Shown here piece by piece: positions 48,213 through 60,000 of a stretch of DNA of 64,000 nucleotides. The notes beneath the pieces are model-generated. The model was not told where the DNA came from, searched no databases, and saw only the letters and a list, made by a program, of their open reading frames with translations. How positions within the stretch are numbered: the stretch's first letter is position 1; each line of letters opens with the position of its first letter. The stretch is from Centroberyx gerrardi (lineage: Eukaryota > Chordata > Actinopteri > Beryciformes > Berycidae): assembly GCF_048128805.1 (NCBI RefSeq), contig NC_135998.1, positions 27,137,492 through 27,201,491 of the forward strand, in the 5' to 3' direction. A program made the translations under genes and the position numbers.

Positions 48213-51064
48213 CTTTATTGGTCATTGCACTCATGTAATGCAGTTTTTTTGTACAACTCGGTCAGTAGTGCAACTCGTGCAATGATAAAAGGAAAGTCCT
48301 TCAAGTGTTTCAACTTCAAAACAGCCCACCTCTCATCACATTTACAGCACTCAAAAAGCCTGTTACAAAGTCAGCAGCCCATGTACATAACATATTGAAT
48401 GTCAAAATAAAAACATCAGACATTGGCTTATGTATATGTTGGACATTCCAGTTAAAAGATTTGCTTTCCTATGAGAGAGCACCTTGCGCTTCAGTGAAAG
48501 GAAATGGATTTATTTTCCAGAAACACGCTTGGTTTCTCCCATTACTGTCCAACAATTGGGATGTGCTGCATTGCAGAATTTCAATTCTTTTATCCCCTTA
48601 CAAAGCGTACAAAATACACATTGTCTGGTATGATACAAAGACAAAATCCTGCTTCCCATTTCAATTATTAATGTTTTTAAATGCATATCAATCAAGAACA
48701 GGAGAGGATACGCACACTTAAATAACAGTAATGAATCCACAGGTTAAGGATGTGTCTGAGCATATTTCTGTGATATAAAATACTTCCTATCTTTTATCAT
48801 CAACTATTAGGACAGCTCATATTGCCAGACTTTGGTCTGTCCCTTCCAGTGCAGATCTATAATGCAATATAGAACTGTAGAGGCAATGGCGTTCAACAAT
48901 ATTTGCTCCACAGAAGAGGTACTGTATGCAATAGAAGCTATCCACTCCGATTATGTCTGTCTTAATTTAAACTCGGCTCAACAAAGCAGAGGAATTACAG
49001 AGAGATGTGTTCATAACATGTACTGAGGTTACAGGCTGTAAATACAGCCAAAGTACAGTGAAAAAGAGTGACACGTCTGTCAGAGTAGAGGTGGAAAGGA
49101 AGCATTTGAATTATGGTCATGCATTTCAGATATTTCGTAAATGCCTTTCGCTTTTCTATGTTTTTCAAAGAGGGTCTTTGAATAGTTTAACCCCTGAGCA
49201 CAATCCTGTGTCCATTACCAAAAAAAACAACAACAAAAAAACAAAGCTGTTCGAGCCTGCTGTGGAAAATTCAGTCTTGGAGGTCACTAGACAAAGTCCA
49301 GCACAGTGCTTGAGAGTGGTCTTGGTCTCAAGACCTGTTTAAAGACTAAAAAGCTAGTCTGGTCTTGGACATGCGTTTCAAATTTCTCAAAATTCCTCAA
49401 CTCTTTTTCTTTGTTTTTTTATTTCCATTAACATATTTCCTCTCCTTCTAATTGCAGTTTTGTAGTCAAGACCAACCAGTTAAAACAAAGACAACACCAC
49501 ACCAAGACATGTCTTGACTGAGACCAAGTCAAGATGAAGACCAAAGGTGGCAATGTCAACCTCTAAGACCAAGTCAAGAACAAGTACAGTCTTTTCAAAG
49601 ACTGGGCAATACAGCACAAAGCTTTTAAATTGGGTACATTAATGTTCAACTACAAAGCCAAACTTATTTTGTATTTGTAATGTATTCATAGTGTTGTCCA
49701 TTTACTCCATAAGCTTAATACCCATTTTCAGAAAAAAAAAAAAGTTTGTTGATACTGATGAACTCAATTCATCATTCCTCAAACTTTTTACTGATTCAAT
49801 ATTACTTCAGTGAAAGAATGACTTCCTTTGTACTAGATTTTTGTAAGAGATACAACCCATTGATCTAGTGCAACTAGACAGCTGATGCTATAACTCTGGG
49901 GGTAAATCTTTCATCTTCCACCAAATCATCTGAATCCAACACAGTTTGTGCAATGTAAAAGGTGCACAATTACCTAATCCTACAAAAGGGAAATTTGGCC
50001 AACTCATGCCCGTTAATGATTTTGAACAACATGGACAACCAGGCCGTCTTGAAATATGAAAACAGTCTTTGACAGAAGGATTATGCATTTTAAAAAAAAC
50101 ACAAAAAAAAACAAACTTAGGAACATTGACAAATTTGAGACCCATGTGCAAGATGAAGACAAAAATCTAAATAAAATGAGATGAATACCAAAGTGGCTGG
50201 TGAATAAGCAATCACATTTTGGTCTTGGTCTTAAGAACTAAAAACGCTGGATTCAGAACAGCAAAAAAATGTATTCGTACATAACCTTACATCAGCTGTT
50301 AGACTAATAGTCTGCATCACTTTTGTACTAAATCAAGTAAGTTATTCTTTCACTAGAGTAGTACTGAAGAAAAAGGTTATGGAATGATTAATTTATTTTC
50401 TATGAAGATAAAAACATTTTTCTTGTGCCTGGGTATATGAGTATAGTCTATATCATGTCTAAATATGCCATTGTAGTTTAGCATTAAACAATTTCTAAAA
50501 GAACTGCAAAGTATTTCTCAGTCCTGGGAAAGACTTGTACTAGTCTTTGTCTAAACCACCTTTGGTCTCGACTAAGTACAATAGGTCTTGGTCTCACTTG
50601 GGGCGGTCTTGACTAAAACACTGGCAAAGGATATATTAAACAGCTTAGAGCGGGGGTGAGGAAGCAGGTTAACAGAACAGCCGCAGGCCATCATGCCTTC
50701 TTAGTTTCAACTTGTGTCCACTCTGTCTTGATCAATGCATCTCAAATCTTTCACTCTGAATGTCAGAGGACTATAAGTCACCATCAAACTTCTCTAGGTG
50801 AAAACAGAGTCTCTGGAGATTAAAAAACCCTGAAATCTTTTCTCTGTACTGCCACTGCTTTACATCTGAGAATACGCAGCTCGGTGGGATACCTCTAACC
50901 CTCAGAAACTATGAGGGGCGAGAGGGTGCAGGATGAGGGATAGTGGCACTGGAGCTTGCAGTGCAGAGATGGAGACTGGTGGAGTCGAATCCCTTCAGGT
51001 TGGGACGTGAACTCAGGGTGTGGAGATGGGGCTGAACCCCATGGAGCTGAGTGGTCCAGCCATA
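48213..51064 (-). other. sbno1: probable sbno1 3' UTR and downstream region
   Basis: No coding exon follows the TAG at 51065-51067. Possible AATAAA signals on the minus strand are at about 50393-50398 (TTTATT on the plus strand) and about 48213-48218. I cannot tell which is used. If the distal signal is used, the 3' UTR is about 2.8 kb and contains the inverted-repeat element at 49304-50623. No convincing ORF was found here. Confidence 0.35.
49304..50623. mobile_element. 1.3 kb inverted-repeat element rich in GGTCTTGGTCTC
   Basis: Starts CAGTG and ends CACTG, flanked by GCA on both sides (a 3-bp duplication). Near both ends, GGTCTTGGTCTC occurs, in direct orientation at about 49320 and again at about 50584, and inverse copies (GAGACCAAG) lie between. 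No transposase is seen. A 3-bp duplication is compatible with CACTA-type elements, but the superfamily is uncertain. Confidence 0.5.
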
Positions 51065-54000
51065 CTATGTGTTGGGTGCATGACTGAGACTTTGGGGGTG
51101 AAGCTGCTGCCACTTCTGCTGCTCCTGCACAGCAAGCTGCTGGCTCTGGTCCGATGTTGAAAGGATGTTGATTAAGGGTGACACACAGTTCGCTGGAATG
51201 ATCAGTCCTGTGAAATACAATAAAAGCTTCAGAATTAATCTCTAAGCCTACAGCCTGTAAGACCAATGTCTTTGAAATATTCTAATACATATTAAATGTC
51301 AAACCATCAGTCCTTCAACCTACCAACTATCCTCTGTCCATCTTCTGTTCTAAGGCGAACAATCTGCATCTTTACATTGGTTCCACTGACTGAGGCAAGC
51401 ACGTTCTCCACCTTCGTCCACACACTGAGCACGGAGCCACACAGAACGTAGTACGTCCTACACCGAAGACCAATCTCACACTGTAGACCCACGGACGCTT
51501 TCTTACAGTTACCACGCCTGGGGGAAGAGTAACACACAAGAACACACAGACATTATGATGACAGAAGATAAAAGCAGACACTGATTTAGGTTGACTGACT
51601 GACATGACAGTTTTGTTTAAATGTCTGTGAAAACCAGGACTAAAATGTATCAATCTCTAGTGCACATACCAATATGCATGAGAACAGATTTTTGCAGAAG
51701 ACTTGTACTGGTCAATCCAGTGTTGCTTGGCATCTTCTGACAAGACCTGTCAGAGCAAAAACATCATGATTAAATAAATCAAGCCAGCCTTACATTTGGC
51801 ACTTTTCTCTTATAGCAATATTAGTCAACGATGTTGTCTAACCTTTTTACACTTCTTCTTGATGTCTGTGTACGTCTCCAGTTTGAGCTGTTTGCCTGTG
51901 TTGGGCCTGTACACCAGAAACAGCCTCTTCTTGGTATTCAACTCTTTCACCAATATGGCTGTTTTCTTGTTGTTCCTCACCTGAAAATGAAATACAGGTT
52001 GTACTTCAGGAGTATAAATCACATTTGCAAGATTGCGCAGAATATTATACTCCACTCAAAATACATTAAATCTGACAAATAAAGACACCTATCGAGTCAA
52101 AAATGAGGAGGTTTGTTTCGTTCCAATCGGACCAACTCCTTTTTGAATCAAGTAATCATGTTTGTTGATACTGTTCAGCAATGTCACTCAACACTAACTT
52201 CCACTGATTGTTACTGTAGCCAGCGCAAAGTTTGCAAGGATAATTTTAAGTGAGAAAAATCCCCCTGTACCTGTACATAGAAGCCATCGTCTGGTCCACT
52301 CTGTTCTGCCCAGGCATGGGTGGCTTCTTCCCATGACATTCCCCTCTCCACACTTACCTGGGAAAAGAGGTATACAGGTACAAAGTTGAGTACTGATACT
52401 GTGATGCAGTACCTGACCTGAGTTATTAATTCAAGACATGTACCCAAAGGCAACAATATAGTCAAAATGACAGATTAGTAGTTTAGGCATGTATATGACA
52501 ATTTGACATACTGTGTAGAGCTCAACATGTCCTGATGTGGTGTAGCCTGGTGTTAGGAATTTCTTGCAGTCTACCTTCTTCACCTTCTCATCACCGGAGC
52601 CCAAATCTGGTAGAAGACAGGGGAGAGCAAGGTCATCAGATACATTAGACACCCAGTGTTTTGCCTCCAATTTAAGACTGGGAACCAAACGTACATGTCA
52701 GGACAGAGAGACATGATTTTGACTGACAACTGATTTTAGAAAATAGGAGCAAATTGCTTTTAATGTAGGTACCCTTTATCTACAAATCTACCATAGCTCA
52801 AAGAAGGCCTTTCGCCCCACTTTTACCCCCTCATCACCTTGCTTGTGCATCTGTGAAAATGGTTCAATGAGATCATGAGCAACAACAGTTTTATCTTACC
52901 CAGAATGCCCATGTCATATCTGCCATTCCTCTTGGCTTCCTGAATAACAGCACCCAGAGTATCAGCGAAGTACTGGAACAAGGCATTCTGCTGCTGGACC
53001 TCCATGCCCAAAATACGGTTCAGGAACTTTCCAATGTTGTTGTAGTCTGTAATAGTGAGGAAATACACGCATTAGCTTAATTTGAGAATTTAGACAATTG
53101 CACATTGTACAAATTTTGCTATGAAACATTCACAGCCAGAATTGTGTTACAACTTAATTCTTCTCATCTTTCTACAAAAAAAAAAAAAAAAAGAGCAATC
53201 ACCTTTGTCCAGTGACAGTGTGCTAGTTCTGTCCTCCACATTTATGAGACCCACACCTATTAATCCACTTTGGATTTCTAGAGAGGAAACAGACAGGTTA
53301 TTACCCAGAGGCATGAATAATTATTATAACCATAGATACAGATTCCTTGCCTTGTTTGGAAAAGCCCTATGACTCATACCTTTGAAGAAATCCCCTTCAA
53401 AGTCTGAGGGTGGAGACACCAACGGAGAATCAAGTTTTACGATGGACTTCATCACAATTTCCAGAGCATTTCTGCCATACTGTGGCAAAGGTAAAAGAAG
53501 GTTATAGTCACTGGCAAATAAAAACGGCAACAATAAAATCTATTCATAGACACATGCTCAATTTGCTTACTTTGTTGTCAAAATTAAATCTGCTGAGATC
53601 TCTTGTTTCTGTTGCTCTTCTGTCTCCATGAGTGAGAGCACCCTGTTACAAAGAGTAACACAAATATAGTTGGGAATTTATATTTAGTTAAAATGTTACA
53701 CTTCCAGATATTCACTTTCATCCCTCTTCGTCAGAATGAAAAAAAAAGGTTATTTTTAAATCATAAATGCAATGGGCCATTACCAAGCTTTCAAGTCTTT
53801 TGGCAACAATGGATGCAAATCTCTGCTCTCCTGCAAGCTCCGATATGAGGAAGACATATTCTGGAGCTGTGACCTGGTTTGACCTGTGTGTTCTCCCTGA
53901 GAAATAAACAGAGAAAAACAAGTTTGGTACATTGAGAACCATGCATTTTGTCGAGTTGTGCTGTCACACAAAGAACCCAAGGCTGAGTGTCTACTGACCG

Positions 54001-57000
54001 AACTGTTGTATAGCTCTGTCTGCACTCCAAGGCAGCTCTAGAGTCATGTGGACTCTCCGCCGCTGGTTCTTCACTCGCCGATCAGCCTGCAAGGATATAC
54101 CTGAGCTGGCAGCTTCCGAGATGATGGCTATGTTCTGGTTGGAACGAAAGACAGCAATGATCACTTTTCACATTATTTATACATATATACATATTACTCT
54201 TGCTTTTATGAAATCATTCACTAGCCATAAAATCTACTGTCATGTGCCTGAAAGCCTACAGATCCCCCCTTGTTCCATAACATTGGTTTTACCTTCTCTC
54301 CATCCATAAACCTCTGCTTCTCTGTGAGATTGAGGATTTCCACTGGGACATCCAGCTCAGAACGAGATTCATAGGAGATGCTGCCATCATCATTACTGAC
54401 CACACGACCTTTACGGCCAGTCATCTGAAGCAAAGTTGAAGAGTCAGTAAAGTGATTAGACCAATGTTGGTGTTCAAGGTACAACCAAATACTGATGTAG
54501 CTCTATCCAAAATATGAATGGGATTTAATGCCACAGAGTGGTGACCACAAATGTTAATACCTCTGCCACGTTGTCTGGTCCTCCCAGCTCGTCTATTAGC
54601 TCGTCCAGAGTGTTGGGAGGTAGATCCTCAGCTAGCTTCTCAAGCTTTTCCAGCAGATCTCTCTTCATTTGCTGGGCATCTTCCACTGCGTCCTGACTTG
54701 TCAGGCAGCTATCGTGACTCTCTGCCTTGACTTATGGACAAGCACAAACAAGGGATCCATTACACACCAAAGGCCAAACAAGGGTGCATGTACTTCTGTT
54801 ATTAAATCTGGCAACATGCTTACCTATGGCAGGTGTGCTAGGGGGGATAATGGAGGCAGTGAAAGCAGGTCTGGTGGAGCCCAGTCCAGAGGCTAGCAAG
54901 GCACTTTGAATAGAGTCTGGGTCAATACTCTTCCTTCTCTTCTTTTTCTTCTTCTTCTCTTTCCCTTTCTTTGGTTCTTTTCTGATCAGCCATGGATCTA
55001 TGCAAAGGAGGGCATAAAGGTTTGTTGGGAGCACTGAATAGACTATAATATATGACCCCTCTATACGAAGGTCTTAATTCATTAATCGCAGCCCCCTGAA
55101 TCCTCACCATCTTCCTCATCGTCATCAGACTCATCTCTGAATGGGTTGAAGTCATCGTCATCATCCGCTGAGCTGACAGATTTGAAGCTGTCATCACTCT
55201 CACAGTCTTTATCAGACTCTTTGTCTGACTCCTCTGACTGGCTCTCCTCTGAGCTGCTCCCAGACAGACCGCCATGCTTGCGAGGCTTCTTTTTTGGCTG
55301 CTTTTTCACTTCTGAACCTGGAGGGGCGATCATATAGAATGAGAGAAAATTAAAAACATTTTTTTTAAAGCCATAATAATTTCCCCACTTAGTTTCCCAA
55401 CTTCTAACACCAGGTCAGGTTCAATAATCTTTAATCAAATTATGTCTCAAAACAGGGTATAAATGTGTTGTGTCCTCATCATTAGTCAATATGGAATATG
55501 GAACTAATTGTGGAATATTCTGAAAAATAAACTATGATGACGGGTAGAGTTTTAATCAGTCAACTTTAGCTGACATTTTCCCTACCTTTCCTCTTCTTGC
55601 CCTTCTGTTGAGAAAGTTCAGCTGCAGTGTCACTGGGAGAGGGGGTCTTCTTGGCTGAGAGGTCGATGCCTAGCAGGCTATAGAGCTTCTGTCTGTCAGG
55701 AGCTGGGAAGTGCTTCTCAATCAGGGACTGCAGCACACCTCTAAAAAAAAAAAACATATTGTTGTGTTGACAGCATGCAGTATTCTTTGTCAAATTGTGT
55801 GCAAAGATGAATCTTCAGTTTTGAGTTGGGGTTAAAGTGAATCCTTACTTTGCAGTTGACACAAAGTCATTGAGCTCTCCTCCTCCTTCCTCCAAGGCCT
55901 CAAGTGTTCGTGCCTCTCCTGTTGACTGAAGACCAATCACCACACACTGTAGAAGAAACAGGCTGTCAGCATGATTCATACACAAACACTGAGGACAGCA
56001 GTGAGCATAACTGCTATACAGAGAAATCCCAGATTATTGTGATTGAGGGTTTAACCATCACGAGTGGATGTGCAAATATGAAATACTCAAGTTTTACAAG
56101 ACAAATCTCACCTTTCCATTTTGGACCTCCTCTCTGGCCAGCTGGACCACTCTGCGGACCTTGGAAGCAATGCAGAGGTATTTGAAGAACCTCTGGTGAG
56201 CAGACCAGAACTGGCCCCACATGGACTTCTTCATGCGTTGCTCTGCATCCATCAGGTTAGCAGCCTGCTGGAACTTCTCGCGTGCACTCACCCACTGAAA
56301 CAGGCAGGAGGACAGCACAATAAATCAATTCATTAGCTGCAAGTACAAATAAAAAGGAGAATGAACACAATATGCTTACAATGTAATTCCACAAGCTTAT
56401 TTTCAGGTCCTTACCAGCCGCACAGATTTGTTGTACATCTTGATGTATTGTTGAGTCAGAGGAACCTCCTCAATCTTGAAAGTCACACCTGTAAAACTCA
56501 ACTGCCTCGCAATGTACATCCCCCTCAGTTTCATATCCATAGCAACTATCTCCATGGCACCGACACCTCTAAAATGCAGGGGGAAATATGTTAAAAAAAA
56601 GAAGAAGTACTGAATAATTGAGATTGTCAATTCAACACCACCCATCATCATTCCATGGACATCGTTTTGCTCCTTTCTTTGGAAATCTTTCCATCATGTA
56701 CAAATACAAAAACTTACCTGCGCTCAACAGCTTGGATGAAATTGCCAAACTCTCTGAAGGGGGTTCCATCCCCCCAGATGCCCAGCCGGTTCATGTAGGC
56801 CATGTTCCGGGGTTCAGAGGCACCTAGATGGAAAAAAATACAAAAATTTAACAATTCACATGTTCATACAGATTCACCATCTCCACCTGAATTTAGGGTG
56901 CCAACCGATTCAACGAGTAGGACCATCTTTTATCCACTAGGCTTTTGTGGATTTCAGTTGATTACATGTCCACTCACCTGTGGCACTAGCGTACACCACC

Positions 57001-60000
57001 CGCGCTTTGGGAAGTTTGTTCTGCAGCTCCAACACTGCAAGCCCAGTCTTAGTAGGTTTGGACGATCCAATTGGACACACATTTTTGGCTTTGTGACACT
57101 CATCATACACGATCTTAAGACATTATGTTAAAGAAAGCCATTAACATTTCTGGAGAGGAAAAGCTAAAAGGATATTCTTGCGATCACCTCAGTGCTGTTA
57201 AGAGCAACAGATATAAATCTGTAAATTTTGCATATGTAGGAAAAATAGAACAAAATTATCATTATTTTCTGAGCACATCTATTAAACTAGCTGTTAGGTT
57301 CTTCATATAGCTTCCATGAAAGGATACAACTCCATCAAAGTCCTCCCCGCACCAGTGGAGAAGCTGTTGAAATCTGGTCTTGTACTTTCCTCCAGACTGG
57401 CTCTCTCCTATCAAGGAAGAGTACGTGGCGAAGATCACACCTTTCTTCACACTCCCATTGTGTTTAGAGGAGATTTTGCCATATTTGAACTGAAAATTAA
57501 AAACTGGAAATCAGTGACTAACATTTGACACTTTGACATTAGCGAGGCAGTAACACACCTCTCATTGTTTATTGAGCTATGTGTCATACAAGTATCTTAC
57601 CTTGTTTAGTGAATGAACCTGAATGTTCTTCGCTCCTATATCCCTTAGATCCCTTTCAGCATCATACTTCAAGTCATTTGAGACACTAAACCTAAACAAC
57701 AGAGGAGAATGTACAATGAGGGAACAAAAGTGGCGTCAGTCATGCTGTGTGAAGTTTTCAGGACTTCTTATCAAACATTGCCTTGTTAGTTTCCCCCAAT
57801 GTCCAAAATCATGAGGAATTCGTGATATTTACCAAAGTGATCTCTTCCTGCCTAAAAGGTAATTCTCATAGATTATCCCAGCAATGGTCCTGCCTTTTCC
57901 CACACCAGCTCCATCACCTATCAAATAGGCAGCTCGATCTTCATTAGGGAGGAATGTCTCATGTTGCTGTGGTAGAAAGACAGAGGAAGGTATAACATTT
58001 TAGCATTGTAATAAAATGACAAAGGGAACCAAGATTCAGTGCAAATTACAAATTAAAATGCATCATTTTGCCTTTCAGTAAAGTTTTTAATTTGGAGTCA
58101 AGTGTTGTCACTGCATACAAGATTGGACTAATTACACTGCATAAGTCACAATATGCTGTCACTATTCAGAGGGCTATAATGGTTGTAGGTGCTACGCTTC
58201 GTGCCCAGCAACGCCTCTTAGCTGCTCTAAAATCACTACAAAGCACGGACTCTCGTGGTTTATTGATTTTATAAAACAGCAGTAACACACGTATAATGCA
58301 AATGAAGAAATCTTAATAATTAAATATTAATTACATTCTTCTGCTACACAATTTGTTTAGCTGCTATTCAAGAACTATATTGTTTGCCAATCAACGCATA
58401 AGTACCGTATAAGTGGTGACTTTCAGTTGCTGCTCAAATATTTACGTTAACAGTTAATACAGTTTTGAACAATTTTGAATGAAAAGACAATCACAGCATA
58501 TTCTAGTTCATGGTATTGCTGCACCCATTGACCTTATTCACACGGCAGCCATTTTGAACACTCTGAGTGGTAAACTCTACCTGGAACATTGGCATATATA
58601 TAAAATAGCGTTACCTAAACACACAAATGTGGACTTCAGATAGACCTAACAGTTATCAAATTACTTAGCAACTTCAGGAACAACAACCACAACGATCGCT
58701 TGGATATAGCAGGGAAGTCTACCTAGGCTAGACTCTGGTAGCTAGCGATAATGGGCCAAATATATTACAGTGTGACCCTATACCTCCGGATTCTGGAGAT
58801 CCATTTGCTTCTAATGTTCTTCAGTAGGGACTAGGGTTGTCACGATACTAGAATTTCTAACTTCGATACAATACCCAGGAAAATATCGATATGCGATACC
58901 ATTTTCGATACCACGGGGGCAAAAAAAAGAATTTTCAATCTTTTTTTTTTTAAATATTGTTTTCATGTTATATGTCATATAATTTTAACATGAAAACAAT
59001 ATTTTAAAGTTGTCTGAGATCAAACAATACATTTTTGATTGACAGGTGTCGATTGCCGTCCTGATTTGCTCTTTTTTTATTGAGGGGAGTGAGCTTATAC
59101 TGCACAAGCATGTGAAACATCATATTGCCTCCTGGCCTCTGCAGCATAGACTGTAAGCAACTAAGCAAAAAACACAGACAGAGACCCAAACTAGTCCCTT
59201 AATATCCAACAACGCAGGGAGAAATCCTGGTGCAAACGAGACAGATGGACGGACAGACAGACAGACGCTTCTCCATAACGTAGGCCCGATAAAACTCATT
59301 CAAAACTTTGCACTTACACAGCAGATTACCCCTGCTCCAGCAGATTACCCCTGCTCTAGTCATCAGCCTATCAGAACACTTTTAGCTTGTTGAAGCAACA
59401 GATACCCACCAATGATAGGGAAAAATCAGCAGGGCTAGAGTTAGTGGATTATTATTGAGAGAATGATTTTAATTGGACATTTCAACATCCGGTCGAGCCT
59501 TCTGACCAGGCCCGGACAATGCATCTGAAAACCGGACAGTCCGGTCAAAAACCGGGCATCTGGCAAACCTACTTGATAACGTTAACTAGCTCTGTAGCTA
59601 ACGTTTGGTTGGCTAGCTAAACTAACGTTAATGTTTATGATAAATGTATAATGCTTCAGTGATGTTGAAACGGGAGCTTTCGCTAACCTCTCGAAATTCT
59701 TTATATGGACTGGCGTGTCGGTCCTTAAGGTACTTCGCCAAGTTTGACGTGTTACCCCCCTTCATCGGCACCACTATGTAGCATTGTTTGCTGACTGAGG
59801 CAACAACCCAGCTGACTGCTACTAGTGAGAGGAGGGGCTGTGGGCAGCGGTGCAGGGTGTGTGTGTGTGTGTGTGTGGCTAGTGGAGGCGGAGAAATAAT
59901 GTTTGATTTCTCATTAAGAGAAATCACTACTGGTATCGATACTGTTGCAAATGAGTATTGTATCTGTTTCAGATTTTTAGTATCGATACTTTTGACAACC

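Noticed and set aside
55146..55337. Ser/Leu-rich plus-strand ORF
   Set aside because: Antisense of the acidic sbno1 exon 55317-55108.
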